NCBI RefSeq assembly: GCF_005435165.1
Contig: NZ_SGUC01000022.1
Coordinates: forward strand, 1 to 50,312
Direction of reading: 5' to 3'
Length of the DNA stretch: 50,312 bases
Source: Halorubrum sp. GN11_10-6_MGM
GTDB taxonomy: Archaea > Halobacteriota > Halobacteria > Halobacteriales > Haloferacaceae
Shown: positions 16,597-24,570 of the stretch, piece after piece
Layout: every line of letters begins with the position of its first letter
How positions within the stretch are numbered: the stretch's first letter is position 1
Position numbers and translations under genes: made by a program
Notes under the pieces: generated by a model
What the model was told of the DNA's origin: nothing
Database searches by the model: none
What the model saw: only the letters and a program-made list of their open reading frames with translations

Positions 16597-17859
16597 ATGA
16601 CGGTACCCTCATCGTCCGATCTGCGCGGCGCCCCCGCGGACCGCGTCAGAACCGCGCTCCGCGACGGCGACCCCCTCCCCGGCGGGCGCGGTTTCGCCGG
16701 GCTGTTGGCCGACCCCCTGAGCCGGGGCTCGGGGGGGCGAGACCCGCCGGACCGCGAGGGGTCGGTCCTCGTCCGCGACGTCCTCGGCCGCCAGCCCCTG
16801 TTCGTCGAGGCCGAGGCGCTCGACGCCGAGACGGGGGCCGACCCGACCGCTCCCGCCGCGTGGAGCTTCGACCGCACCGACCTCGACGAGCCCGAGTCGG
16901 TCCCGGCCGGGACCGTCGTCGGAGCCGGCGGTGACGACCGAGTCTGGGAGCTTCCCGACCCGGGGCCGACCGCGGACCGCGAGGCCGCGCTGGCGGCGGT
17001 CGACGACGCGGTCGGCGCCGCCCTCGACGACCTCGCGGTCTCGGCTCCCGCCGCGAACGCCGACGGGCGCGACGCGACCGGCGACGACGGCGGCCTCGCG
17101 GTCGCCTTCTCCGGCGGGGTCGACTCCGGGCTCGTCGCCGCGGCGGTCCTCAATGCCCCTTGCTACGTCGCCGGCTTCGAGGGGAGCCACGACGTCGCCG
17201 CGGCGCGCGAGGCCGCGACCGCGATGGGCCGCGAGCTTCGGGTCGTCGAGATCACTCACGACGACCTCAGGCGCGCCGTGCGCGCGGTCGCGGCCGCGAC
17301 CGGCCGCCGGAACCCGATGGACGTCGCCATCGCGGTGCCGCTGTTCCTGACCGCGGAGGCGGCCGCGGCCGACGGATTCGACCGGCTCGCGGTCGGGCAG
17401 GGGGCCGACGAGCTGTTCGGCGGCTACAGCAAGGTCGTCGACCCCGCCGAGGACCCCCGCGTCGAGGCCGACACCGTCCGCGGGGCGCGGACCGAGACCG
17501 TCCGCACGCTCCCCGACCAGTTGGAGCGAGACGTCCTCGCGCTCCGCGCCGCCGGCGTCGAGCCCGCGACGCCGCTGCTCGACGACCGGGTCGTCGCCGC
17601 CGCGCTGGCGCTCCCCGACGACCTGCTCGTCGACGGCGACGAGCGGAAGGTCGCGCTCCGGCGGACCGCGGCCGGACGCGTACCGGAATCGGTCGCCGCC
17701 GCGGACAAGAAGGCGGTCCAGTACGGCACGTACGTCTCCCGCGAACTCGACCGGCTCGCGCGGCGCGCCGGCTACAAGCGGCGGATGGACGACCACGTCG
17801 GGAAGTACGTCGAGGCGCTGTGCGCCGAGGAAAAACCGGCCGGTGAGGGCCGGGACTGA
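16597..17859 (+). CDS. Asparagine synthase-like ATP pyrophosphatase
   Basis: A 420-aa protein. The C-terminal half has the PP-loop AVAFSGGVDSGLVAAAVL (near residue 169) and the AsnB-type region RLAVGQGADELFGGYSKV. The N-terminal part is where AsnB carries a glutaminase domain, but here there is no Cys at position 2 and the region is shortened and divergent, so glutamine hydrolysis looks unlikely. It could use free ammonia, or act on a different carboxylate as other AsnB-like adenylating enzymes do. It begins 4 nt after the PHP gene, so the two are probably co-transcribed. The late segment DERKVALRRTAAGRVPESVAAADKKA, in outline, also fits archaeal asparagine synthases. Confidence 0.82.
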   Translation: MTVPSSSDLRGAPADRVRTALRDGDPLPGGRGFAGLLADPLSRGSGGRDPPDREGSVLVRDVLGRQPLFVEAEALDAETGADPTAPAAWSFDRTDLDEPESVPAGTVVGAGGDDRVWELPDPGPTADREAALAAVDDAVGAALDDLAVSAPAANADGRDATGDDGGLAVAFSGGVDSGLVAAAVLNAPCYVAGFEGSHDVAAAREAATAMGRELRVVEITHDDLRRAVRAVAAATGRRNPMDVAIAVPLFLTAEAAAADGFDRLAVGQGADELFGGYSKVVDPAEDPRVEADTVRGARTETVRTLPDQLERDVLALRAAGVEPATPLLDDRVVAAALALPDDLLVDGDERKVALRRTAAGRVPESVAAADKKAVQYGTYVSRELDRLARRAGYKRRMDDHVGKYVEALCAEEKPAGEGRD

Positions 17860-17893
17860 CCAAGTCGCCGCGCGGAGTACCAGTCCTGCGGCC

Positions 17894-17915
17894 GACGCCC
17901 TATCGAACGGGCGTC
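17894..17915. terminator. Hairpin after the asparagine synthase-like gene
   Basis: Perfect 7-bp inverted repeat GACGCCC / GGGCGTC with an 8-nt loop, 35 nt downstream of the stop. No long T-run follows, so a terminator role is only a suggestion. Confidence 0.35.
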
Positions 17916-17936
17916 TACGTACAGATCGACAGGACA

Positions 17937-17946
17937 GATATAAAAT
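17937..17946 (+). promoter_or_regulatory. Strong TATA box ahead of a 23-codon ORF
   Basis: The sequence GATATAAAAT is among the best TATA matches in the window. Its centre is 26 nt before the ATG at 17966, the spacing seen for leaderless genes here. No annotated gene on the plus strand follows. Confidence 0.6.
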
Positions 17947-17965
17947 CCGGGCAGTAGCGACAAAT

Positions 17966-18037
17966 ATGACACCTTCGCGGCCGAGTAGAAAACGATCGTC
18001 CGTGGACCCGGGGTATTACTGCCGTATCACCTCATGA
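17966..18037 (+). CDS. Possible leaderless microprotein (23 aa)
   Basis: ATG to TGA, giving MTPSRPSRKRSSVDPGYY followed by CRITS. It is basic, unlike the acidic proteome around it. The only support is the strong TATA box exactly at leaderless distance. It lies in the gap between the asparagine synthase-like gene and the convergent UDG gene. It might instead mark the 5' end of a non-coding RNA. I know of no homologue. Confidence 0.35.
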   Translation: MTPSRPSRKRSSVDPGYYCRITS

Positions 18038-18137
18038 GCCGACCGCTTTGCCGGAGAAAGCGCACGTCCATCCGGTCGAAAACCGAACGGGTCGGAGGTT
18101 CGACGAACGGGTCGCGGGCTCGGTTGGCGGCGCCGCG

Positions 18138-18818
18138 TCAGCGGACCATGTACGGGTCGCTGCCGGCGATGAAGCGACCGAGGTCGCTCTCCCGGCGGAA
18201 ATCCGTCGACCGGAGTTCCCTGAGCGAGTCGACGAACCGGTCGGCGTCACCGTCGGTCCAGTCGGCGGGGTCTTTGATCGGGACGACGAGCCAGCCGGCG
18301 CCGAGCAGCTCCTCGCCGTGGAGCGCGTCCATGTCGATCTCGGTCTTCCAGGCCCGCGCGGTGTACGTTTCGAGGACGTGTTCGGTCGCCCGCGCGCCCA
18401 CCGGGAGCAGCACGTGGGCCGCGATGGCGCGGAGCTCGGCGTCGAAGAACCGCTCCATGTCGTCGTAGGCCGCGTCGTCCGGGGGGTCCTCGCTCGCGCA
18501 CATGTGGAGGTACGAGAGGAAGGTTCGGTCGGTCCGAACGGGGTCGACCGCCGTCGGGTCGCCGTCTCGCGCGACGCCGTCGGGGGCGACCCCGTCGGCG
18601 AGCCCCGCGATCAGTCCGGCTTCCGACAGCGCCGACAGGAACGCGGGCGACCACGGCTCCCCGGTGAAGGGGACGCCCGCTGCGGTCCCGCCGTGAACGC
18701 CGGGGTAGTCGCCGACGACGTGGAAGTCGGCGTTGGCGTCGCCGTAGCCGGGCACGAACGAGGGGCAGTCGGGGCGCATCCCGAAGGGGTTCCGGATCCG
18801 GTCGGTGACGTTCTGCAC
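18138..18818 (-). CDS. Uracil-DNA glycosylase superfamily protein
   Basis: A 226-aa protein with the UDG-fold motif ADFHVVGDYPGVHGGTAAGVPFTG, comparable to GEAPG...GxPFxG of family 4/5 enzymes but with Asp for Glu. The later segment LLPVGARATEHVLETY corresponds to the VxLGxxA strand. The end, where active families have an HPS/HPS-like motif, reads LVVPIKDPADW, so the catalytic loop is altered. The four iron-sulfur cysteines of family 4 are not evident. It could be a divergent glycosylase or a non-catalytic relative. A TATA-like box on the minus strand (18841-18849) sits 27 nt upstream of the ATG. Confidence 0.75.
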   Translation of the reverse strand: MQNVTDRIRNPFGMRPDCPSFVPGYGDANADFHVVGDYPGVHGGTAAGVPFTGEPWSPAFLSALSEAGLIAGLADGVAPDGVARDGDPTAVDPVRTDRTFLSYLHMCASEDPPDDAAYDDMERFFDAELRAIAAHVLLPVGARATEHVLETYTARAWKTEIDMDALHGEELLGAGWLVVPIKDPADWTDGDADRFVDSLRELRSTDFRRESDLGRFIAGSDPYMVR

Positions 18819-19127
18819 GCGACTCGCTAGGCGCGGGCGCGGTTAAATCCGATTCGGTCCGACCCGAACGGTCCGGGCGCGTCCCGACGGAGCGACGGGC
18901 GAGTCGAGCGGGCCGATGCGAGGCGCACGAGGCGGCGAGGATTCTCATAAGTTATGACGATAAACGAGGTCAAACCGGGCTGGGATACGCGTCGATCGGC
19001 TGGACCGGCGGGATGTTTCAGGATCGTTAATTTACGACCGGAAAACGCAAGACAGCGTCGGGGTAACTTCGGCGACAACCGCGGAAGATATTTATACTAT
19101 CACCCGTTCGGGTCGGGCAGAAGTCCA
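18819..19127. other. Divergent promoter region between UDG and small membrane protein
   Basis: A 309-nt gene-free space. It holds the UDG TATA box (18841-18849, minus strand) and, near its right end, a clear plus-strand TATTTATACTA at 19089-19099, 29-39 nt before the ATG at 19128. AT content rises between 18940 and 19100. An ATG at 18954 is in frame with the small gene, but it would span the TATA box, so I do not use it. Confidence 0.6.
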
Positions 19128-19304
19128 ATGTTCGACCGCATCCGAACGGCGGCCCTCTTCGGGCTCCACCAAGCGACCGTCGCCGCCGGGATCGCGCTGT
19201 TCCCGGTGGCCGTCTTCGCGCGCCGGCGCCTCGGCGTCAACGTCCCCGTCGGCCGACTCGTCGAGACCAGCACCGAGGCGATCGAGACCGCCGCCGAGGA
19301 GTGA
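19128..19304 (+). CDS. Small single-pass membrane protein
   Basis: A 58-aa protein: MFDRIRTAALFG, then a hydrophobic span of about 20 residues (LHQATVAAGIALFPVAVFA), then RRRLGVNVPVGRLVETSTEAIETAAEE. The positively charged segment after the span suggests the C-terminus faces the cytoplasm. A strong TATA box (TATTTATACTA) precedes the start. It lies directly upstream of proteasome beta with about 200 nt between, and has its own promoter. I do not know the family or function. Confidence 0.72.
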   Translation: MFDRIRTAALFGLHQATVAAGIALFPVAVFARRRLGVNVPVGRLVETSTEAIETAAEE

Positions 19305-19468
19305 TCGTCCGGTCGTAGCCGCTCGTTTCGCGTCGCCGACCTCGAACCGAACCGTCCCGAGCGGTTGCGCCGCCCGTCGCTCGGAGCCCTCCACCGCTTC
19401 GCAGTCGGCCGGTCTCGACCCGTGACGGATAGGCCCGTCGGAACCGGTCGGCGGCCCCCGAAGGGTTG

Positions 19469-19475
19469 CCTTTAT
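19469..19475 (+). promoter_or_regulatory. TATA-like box of psmB
   Basis: CTTTATC, centred about 30 nt before the psmB ATG at 19502; fits a leaderless or near-leaderless transcript. Confidence 0.55.
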
Positions 19476-19501
19476 CAGCGCGCCGGGCGAACGTGGGCGT
19501 A

Positions 19502-20233
19502 ATGCGAACACCGACTGGCGACCTCTCAGACGGGCCGGCTGCCGACTTGGGCCGCGACCAGCCCGTCTTCGGACCGGAGCTCGGCGAGTTCGAACACAGC
19601 GAGCGCCGCGCCGCGAAAGCGGAGGGCGACGGCGAGATGAAGACGGGCACCACGACCGTCGGCATCAAGGCCGAAGACGGCGTCGTGATGGCGACCGACA
19701 TGCGCGCCTCGCTCGGCGGCATGGTCTCCTCGAAGGACGTCCAGAAGGTCGAGGAGATCCACCCGCGCGGCGCCCTGACGATCGCCGGCTCCGTCTCGGC
19801 GGCGCAGAACCTCATCTCGACGCTCCGCGCCGAGACGAGCCTCTACGAGGCCCGCCGCAGCAAGGACATGTCGATGGAGGCGCTGTCGACCCTGACGGGG
19901 AACCTCCTCCGCTCCGGGGCGTTCTTCGTCGTCCAGCCGATCCTAGGCGGCGTCGACGACGAGGGCGCGCACATCTACTCCATCGACGCCCTCGGCGGCA
20001 CCACCGAGGAGGAGTACACCGTCACGGGCTCCGGGTCGCAGTACGCGCTCGGTGTCTTAGAGCAGGAGTACGACGACGACGTCACCATCGACGAGGCGAA
20101 GACCATCGCCGCGAAGGCGATCCAGTCCGCCGTCGAGCGTGACCTCGCCTCCGGGAACGGGATCAACGTCGCGGTCGTCACCGACGACGGCGTCGACATC
20201 ACTCGGTACAAGGAGTTCGACGAGCTGCTGTAG
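19502..20233 (+). CDS. psmB: 20S proteasome beta subunit
   Basis: A 243-aa precursor of the proteolytic subunit of the 20S core. The propeptide of 49 residues ends at MKTG; autocleavage would expose Thr50 of the TTTVGIK motif as the N-terminal nucleophile, matching the processing site known for Haloferax beta. Conserved features follow: the catalytic-site Asp in MATDMRASLGG, Lys, and the SGSGSQYALG / GNGINVAVVTDDG region. It forms the inner rings with alpha rings encoded elsewhere. I start at 19502, 12 codons after an earlier in-frame codon, because of the TATA box position and the conserved propeptide. Confidence 0.97.
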   Translation: MRTPTGDLSDGPAADLGRDQPVFGPELGEFEHSERRAAKAEGDGEMKTGTTTVGIKAEDGVVMATDMRASLGGMVSSKDVQKVEEIHPRGALTIAGSVSAAQNLISTLRAETSLYEARRSKDMSMEALSTLTGNLLRSGAFFVVQPILGGVDDEGAHIYSIDALGGTTEEEYTVTGSGSQYALGVLEQEYDDDVTIDEAKTIAAKAIQSAVERDLASGNGINVAVVTDDGVDITRYKEFDELL

Positions 20234-20318
20234 TCGGCGCGTCGACGCCGCACCACCTCCCCCGCTTTCTCCCGACCGCTCGCGCGTGAGCGGTGACTCC
20301 GGCGCTGCGGTTCTTCCG

Positions 20319-21059
20319 TCAGCGACGCAGCCCCGGCGGCGCACGAATGCCGTCGCCCCAGTAGAAGCGTGGGCCGAGCAGGAGGTAGCCACAGGAGAGG
20401 AACAGCAGCGCGAACGCGAACCCCTCGCCGATCCACGCCGGGAGCGCGTTCGTCGCCATGTGACCGGCGGGGGTGAGGATCACGGCGACCTGAACGACCC
20501 CCATCACGAGCGCGTCCTGCGCGTGGAGGTCGGGGTACGTCACCGTCGACCCCATCAGCAGCGCGAACGTCACCGTCGCCGCGACGAGGAGGAGCGGAGC
20601 TGTGTAGCCCGCGATGACCGCGGCCGCGAGCACCGTCGCGGCCAACGTGGTCGGGACGCCCACCGTCTCCCGCGCCCCGTCCTCGTCGGCGGTGTAGAGC
20701 CCGAGCCGAGCGACCGCGGCAGCGACGAACAGGGCGCCGGCGCCGACGCCGACCGCGACGAGGACCGGGTCGGTCGCAAGCGAGCGCCCGTCGCGGACGA
20801 CCGCGGCCACGAGTGCGGCCGGCGCCACGCCGAAGGAGGCGACGTCGGCCAGCGAGTCGAGGTACGGGCCGGCCGCGGTCGAGCCGCGGTGGCGGGCGAC
20901 GACGCCGTCGAGCCCGTCCGCGACCGCGGCGAGGAGGACGAGGCGGGCCGCGAGCGCGACGTCGACCGTCGCGGCGACGACGGCGAGGAAGCCGACGGCG
21001 GCGTTGGCCACGGTCACCGCGTCCGCGAGCCCGAGCCGCCGAGCGAACCGCAGAGGCAT
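20319..21059 (-). CDS. pssA: CDP-alcohol phosphatidyltransferase, PssA-type archaetidylserine synthase
   Basis: A 246-aa integral membrane enzyme with about six to seven hydrophobic spans. The family motif is present near residue 45: ADGLDGVVARHRGST, then AAGPYLDSLAD, i.e. D-x2-D-G-x2-A-R-x7-G-x3-D-x3-D, which binds Mg2+ and the CDP-lipid. In Halobacteria this type supplies archaetidylserine, and with PssD archaetidylethanolamine, used for ArtA-dependent C-terminal lipid anchoring of surface proteins. That assignment is from family knowledge; another headgroup is possible. A TATA-like CCCTAAAAC on the minus strand (about 21081-21090) supports the start. Confidence 0.87.
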   Translation of the reverse strand: MPLRFARRLGLADAVTVANAAVGFLAVVAATVDVALAARLVLLAAVADGLDGVVARHRGSTAAGPYLDSLADVASFGVAPAALVAAVVRDGRSLATDPVLVAVGVGAGALFVAAAVARLGLYTADEDGARETVGVPTTLAATVLAAAVIAGYTAPLLLVAATVTFALLMGSTVTYPDLHAQDALVMGVVQVAVILTPAGHMATNALPAWIGEGFAFALLFLSCGYLLLGPRFYWGDGIRAPPGLRR

Positions 21060-21158
21060 ACCGTATCGGTCGACGAGCCGGGTTTTAGGGCTTGTTATCT
21101 CGTCGACCGCGGGCGGTTCGCGTCGCGAGCGCGGTCTCGCCGACGCGATCCGTCGCGG

Positions 21159-22211
21159 TCAGGGCACGTACCAGATGCCGCGCCCGAAGTCGAGCCACTC
21201 GCCGACGACGACGTGCGGCATCGCGATGACGCAGACGAAGATGGTGTAGAAGGCGACGGCGCCCGAGAGCAGCGAGCCGCCCGCCATCGGGTTCGGTGCG
21301 ACGACCCACAGGGCGGTCGCGACGGTCGCCGTGACCAGCGCGCCGACGACGAGGACGCCCCACGCGACGACGAGCGAGACGCCCTCCGTCCGGTCGGGCT
21401 GTTCGCGCTCGACGACCACGCTCCGCGCCGACTGCCGGAGCGAGTACCACAGCGGGAAGTAGAGCCCGATGGCGACGACGACCGGCACCAAGGCGAAGTA
21501 CGCGACGAGCAGCAGCGTCTCCGCGGCGTCGAGGAGCCACGACCGGCCGACGCCGTCGGTCGAGCGCAGGCTGGTCGCGAGGCCGCCGCCGAGGTGCGCG
21601 AGCACCGCCAGCCCGAACGCCCCGCCGAGCGCCGTCGTGAACGCCTCCGGGTTCGACGCGGCCGGACCCGCCAACCGACCGTCGAAGACGCCGAGCATGA
21701 TCCCGGTGAAGCCGTAGAAGGTCTCCGTCGAGAAGACGGCCGGGACGACCATCACGGCCCCGCCGCGGACCAGCGCGGCGAGCGCCCGCTGCGGCCGGGT
21801 CGGGAGGTGGTCGGTGCCGACCAGCGCGTCCATCACGCGGAGGTCGCCGTGACCGCCCTTCGCGACCGCCGTCCCGAAGGCGAGCGCGAGCGCGGGCAGC
21901 GGCGCGACGACGAACAGCGCCACGAACGAGGCGACGAAGCCGAGGTACAGCGCCACGTACCGCGCGCCGAACGGGAGGCCGCGCCGCCGGAGGTTCGAGA
22001 AGTGTTCGTACCCCCCGTGCGGGAGGTTCAACGCGACCATCCCCACGAGGTACGCGATCATCTGGGTCCGGAGCGACACGTCGGTGCCGGCCGCGGACAG
22101 CGCGCCGAATCCGAGGGCGAGCAGGAGCAACGCCGCGCGAGAGGCACCGATGGCCGTCCGTTCCGGTTCGCCGAGGAGCCGCCGCGCCGGACTCGCCGTC
22201 GACGTCGACAT
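21159..22211 (-). CDS. brp: Brp/Blh beta-carotene 15,15'-dioxygenase
   Basis: A 350-aa membrane oxygenase with about eight to nine hydrophobic segments. It would cleave beta-carotene to two retinals, the chromophore of bacteriorhodopsin. Typical iron-ligand and family stretches are visible: ALNLPHGGYEHF, AFGTAVAKGGHGDLR, and FYTIFVCVIAMPHVVVGEWLDF, with the His residues expected of Brp/Blh. I use the ATG at 22211; a TTG three codons upstream is less likely. A TATA-like box on the minus strand lies at 22265-22273. It sits about 1.3 kb from bop, so retinal supply and opsin are encoded together, as in Halobacterium. Confidence 0.93.
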   Translation of the reverse strand: MSTSTASPARRLLGEPERTAIGASRAALLLLALGFGALSAAGTDVSLRTQMIAYLVGMVALNLPHGGYEHFSNLRRRGLPFGARYVALYLGFVASFVALFVVAPLPALALAFGTAVAKGGHGDLRVMDALVGTDHLPTRPQRALAALVRGGAVMVVPAVFSTETFYGFTGIMLGVFDGRLAGPAASNPEAFTTALGGAFGLAVLAHLGGGLATSLRSTDGVGRSWLLDAAETLLLVAYFALVPVVVAIGLYFPLWYSLRQSARSVVVEREQPDRTEGVSLVVAWGVLVVGALVTATVATALWVVAPNPMAGGSLLSGAVAFYTIFVCVIAMPHVVVGEWLDFGRGIWYVP

Positions 22212-22264
22212 GGGTGACAATACGGGCGTTACGGGGTTAGGGCCTCGTCGCCATTATTCGGTCT

Positions 22265-22273
22265 TTTATATCC
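22265..22273 (-). promoter_or_regulatory. TATA box of brp
   Basis: Minus-strand GATATAAAA at 22265-22273, centred about 56 nt before the brp ATG, so the leader would be roughly 30 nt. A perfect inverted repeat TTTCAGA / TCTGAAA lies just beyond, at about 22297-22319. No sequence like the bop activating element is evident here. Confidence 0.5.
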
Positions 22274-22440
22274 CCGGCTCCGTCGGAACCCCCTCTTTTC
22301 AGATGAATCTCGTCTGAAACGGTCGGTCGCTGAGGAGTGTTCCCTGGTCGGTTTCGGGAGTGGGTATCGCAGATCGACGCTGACGGTCTTAGTATGTTTG
22401 AGTAGAGGTGAACGACGGCAGCTGTTGTATATAAAAAGCG

Positions 22441-22696
22441 GTGCGGTGGCGCGTGCCTGTGAGGCCGCGTCGCGGCCGAACAGCACCGCGCGAGGGAGTC
22501 GCGAACGTAGTGAGCGACGAGGTTGGGGAGGCGAGAGGTGCGGTCGCGGTGCTGTACGGGTGGGACTCAAAGGGGCAGTCGCTGCGACCGCGCAGGCGAC
22601 GCAAGCACCGCAACGAGGGAACGAACGGAGTGAGTGACCGAGAGAGGCGCGCAGCGAGCGTGCGCGGTCGCAGCGACTGGGGCTTTGGACGTGTTC
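22441..22696 (-). repeat. Dispersed multi-hairpin element, copy F, with its own promoter
   Basis: A full-length minus-strand copy. Its start box GAACACGTCCAAAGCCCCAG begins at 22696 and reads leftwards. Stem 1 pairs 22661-22679 with 22576-22594 (19 bp, perfect) and its stem sequence is unrelated to those of copies C and D. Stem 2 is short here: GTCGC / GCGAC, 22499-22503 with 22515-22519. Stem 3 pairs 22463-22469 with 22471-22477. The 3' box ends near 22441. A minus-strand TATA (TTTATAAAC, about 22719-22727) is centred 26 nt before the start box. A plus-strand TATATAAAAAG at about 22428 points into the element from the other side. Confidence 0.92.
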
Positions 22697-22718
22697 ACCG
22701 CCAATCCGTCGTCAGCCG

Positions 22719-22766
22719 TTTATAAACAACCAGCGGCAAGGCCACTCGATCAGTTATAAACAACCA
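22719..22766 (-). promoter_or_regulatory. Double TATA upstream of element copy F
   Basis: On the minus strand, GTTGTTTATAAAC (about 22719-22731) and GTTGTTTATAACTG (about 22751-22764) form two similar TATA modules about 32 nt apart. The proximal one is at the 26-nt spacing from the copy F start box. The rest of 22766-22920 shows no gene I can support. Confidence 0.6.
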
Positions 22767-22920
22767 CCGAGTCATCGTAATTCACTCACTCCCGAAATCG
22801 CTCGCCGCTACCTCTGTACTGACCAGCGACAGTTCAGAACGCGTCACCTGTGAGGGTTCAACGGAGCCGCGTGTCTGTTCGGCGACGCGCTGAGTGGAGA
22901 GCGAGGGGTTCGGAACGGGC

Positions 22921-23301
22921 TCAGTACGTGTGGATCACTTCGCCGCAGCGCGTACACTCGATCGTGTCCGAGCGGAACAGCCGCTCCTTCTTCTCGGTGG
23001 GGCCGTTACACTCGGGGCAGACGCCGAGGTTCCGGCCGTCGGCCACGCGCGCGGAGAGGTCGAGGAACTGGTTTTCGAGCCGGTCGATCTGTTCGGACTG
23101 CGCTTCGACGACCGACCGGAGCTCTTCGATCGTCTCCTCGCGCTCCTCGACCGCGGCCGACAGCTCCTCGATGCGCTGCTCGTACGAGTCTATCGCCTCG
23201 ACGTCGATGGTGACGTCGTCGGTGGCGTCCGCCTCGGCGTCCCGTTCGGTGGCGGTCTCGGTGGTCGATTCCTTTTCCGCCTCGGTGTCGTCGTCGGCCA
23301 T
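22921..23301 (-). CDS. Coiled-coil zinc-ribbon protein divergent from bop
   Basis: A 126-aa acidic protein. Residues about 1-35 are low-complexity Glu/Asp/Thr. Residues 38-88 form a strongly predicted coiled coil with heptads (SYEQRIEELSAAVEEREET, then IEELRSVVEAQSEQIDRLEN). The C-terminus is a zinc ribbon CPECNGPTEKK ... IECTRCGEVIH (C-x2-C / C-x2-C). A TATA-like AAGTAATG on the minus strand (23323-23330) sits 26 nt upstream. It is divergent from bop and shares its control region. It differs in length from the small regulator Brz of Halobacterium. The layout also resembles other archaeal coiled-coil plus zinc-ribbon proteins; a regulator or adaptor role is a guess. Confidence 0.8.
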   Translation of the reverse strand: MADDDTEAEKESTTETATERDAEADATDDVTIDVEAIDSYEQRIEELSAAVEEREETIEELRSVVEAQSEQIDRLENQFLDLSARVADGRNLGVCPECNGPTEKKERLFRSDTIECTRCGEVIHTY

Positions 23302-23423
23302 GTATCACCCGTGGTTCCCCACGGTCATTACTTTCGGGGCGACGACGTCACCCTCGACCGGTGGTTCGTCAGCGGTGCGGAGCGTCGATCACCCGGTCGG
23401 ATCGCCGACCGTCCGCTCGCGGT

Positions 23424-23438
23424 ACCTGACTGGGTTGG
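23424..23438 (+). promoter_or_regulatory. Putative bop upstream activator sequence
   Basis: ACCTGACTGGGTTGG, located about 20 nt upstream of the bop TATA box. From memory, the Halobacterium bop regulon UAS bound through Bat has an ACC ... TTnGG pattern of the same length and position, and this site matches with about one mismatch in the defined positions. Confidence 0.65.
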
Positions 23439-23452
23439 CATCGATCTGAATA

Positions 23453-23462
23453 GCATATATAC
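23453..23462 (+). promoter_or_regulatory. TATA box of bop
   Basis: GCATATATAC, centred about 22 nt before the bop ATG at 23480, which predicts a start point within a few nucleotides of the ATG, as in Halobacterium bop. Confidence 0.75.
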
Positions 23463-23479
23463 TGTATCACGATGTGGGT

Positions 23480-24259
23480 ATGGACCCGATAGCGCTACAG
23501 GCGGGATACGACCTGCTCGGGGACGGTCGCCCCGAGACGCTCTGGTTGGGAATCGGCACGATACTAATGCTCATTGGGACCTTCTACTTCATCGCCCGCG
23601 GATGGGGCGTGACTGACAAGGAGGCCCGTGAGTACTACGCGATCACGATACTCGTACCGGGGATCGCGTCGGCCGCGTACCTAGCGATGTTCTTCGGCAT
23701 CGGCGTGACGGAGGTCGAGCTCGTGAGCGGAGAGGTGCTCGACATCTACTACGCCCGGTACGCCGACTGGCTGTTCACCACGCCGCTGCTGCTGCTCGAC
23801 CTCGCGCTGCTGGCGAAGGTCGACCGCGTCACCATCGGGACGCTGATCGGCGTCGACGCGCTGATGATCGTCACCGGCCTCATCGGCGCGCTCTCGCACA
23901 CGCCGCTCGCGCGGTACTCCTGGTGGCTGTTCAGCACGATCGCGTTCCTGTTCGTGCTCTACTACCTCCTGACGAGCCTCCGCAGCGCCGCCGCGGAGCG
24001 CTCCGAGGACGTACAGAGCACGTTCAACACGCTGACCGCACTGGTCGCCGTCCTCTGGACGGCGTACCCGATCCTGTGGATCGTCGGGACCGAGGGCGCC
24101 GGCGTCGTCGGCCTCGGCGTCGAGACGCTCGCGTTCATGGTCCTCGACGTGACCGCGAAGGTCGGGTTCGGCTTCGTCCTGCTCCGCAGCCGCGCCATCC
24201 TCGGCGAGACCGAGGCGCCCGAGCCGTCGGCCGGTGCCGACGCGCAGGCGGCGGACTGA
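23480..24259 (+). CDS. bop: Bacteriorhodopsin, light-driven proton pump
   Basis: A 259-aa seven-helix retinal protein. Helix C reads [20 protein letters not shown], with Arg93, Asp96, Thr100 and Asp107 corresponding to R82, D85, T89 and D96 of Halobacterium bacteriorhodopsin: the proton acceptor/donor pair of an outward pump, not a halorhodopsin (TSA) or sensory type. Helix G has DVTAKVGFG with Asp223 and the Schiff-base Lys227. The proton-release glutamates (Glu205 and Glu215, equal to E194 and E204) are also present. I start at ATG 23480, although a GTG lies two codons upstream, because of the TATA and UAS positions. The first residues ([11 protein letters not shown]) form a short precursor-type N-terminus. 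Confidence 0.98.
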   Translation: MDPIALQAGYDLLGDGRPETLWLGIGTILMLIGTFYFIARGWGVTDKEAREYYAITILVPGIASAAYLAMFFGIGVTEVELVSGEVLDIYYARYADWLFTTPLLLLDLALLAKVDRVTIGTLIGVDALMIVTGLIGALSHTPLARYSWWLFSTIAFLFVLYYLLTSLRSAAAERSEDVQSTFNTLTALVAVLWTAYPILWIVGTEGAGVVGLGVETLAFMVLDVTAKVGFGFVLLRSRAILGETEAPEPSAGADAQAAD

Positions 24260-24323
24260 TCGCGGAGTCGACCCGACGCGACCGAACAGCACGGTTCAAC
24301 CCCATTCACCGTTCATTTTTCAC

Positions 24324-24545
24324 ATGGCTCACACCGACACCGAACAGCCGCCGGCGCTGCGGACGCGCTCCGTCGTCGGGCTCGCTGTCTGCCTCGTGAC
24401 CGCCCTCGCCGGGATATTCGTGATCCCGACGCTGGAGGGGCGCGCGGGGTTCGGCCCGACGTTCTGGGGAATGGCGGCGATGGAACTGCTCGCGATGGTC
24501 GGCGTCGCGTACTTCGTCCTCAACCTCCACGAGGAGCCGACGTGA
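24324..24545 (+). CDS. Small two-helix membrane protein downstream of bop
   Basis: A 73-aa protein: hydrophilic MAHTDTEQPPALRTR, a first membrane span SVVGLAVCLVTALAGIFVIP, a short loop LEGRAGFGPTFWG, a second span MAAMELLAMVGVAYFVLNL, and the tail HEEPT. It begins 65 nt after bop on the same strand and may be co-transcribed; no convincing TATA box separates them. I know no function. It might assist or accompany the pump, but that is inferred from position alone. The next gene is convergent. Confidence 0.75.
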   Translation: MAHTDTEQPPALRTRSVVGLAVCLVTALAGIFVIPTLEGRAGFGPTFWGMAAMELLAMVGVAYFVLNLHEEPT

Positions 24546-24570
24546 GGCGGGCAGAGAGGCCGGCAGCCCG

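Noticed and set aside
18954-19304. Longer form of the small membrane protein, starting at the ATG at 18954
   Set aside because: It would run through the strong TATA box at 19089-19099, and the extra N-terminus is compositionally unlike a protein of this organism.
22441-22696. Elements as ordinary insertion sequences
   Set aside because: No transposase frame, no terminal inverted repeats spanning the whole element and no evident target-site duplication at the copies I examined; a MITE or REP-like origin remains possible.
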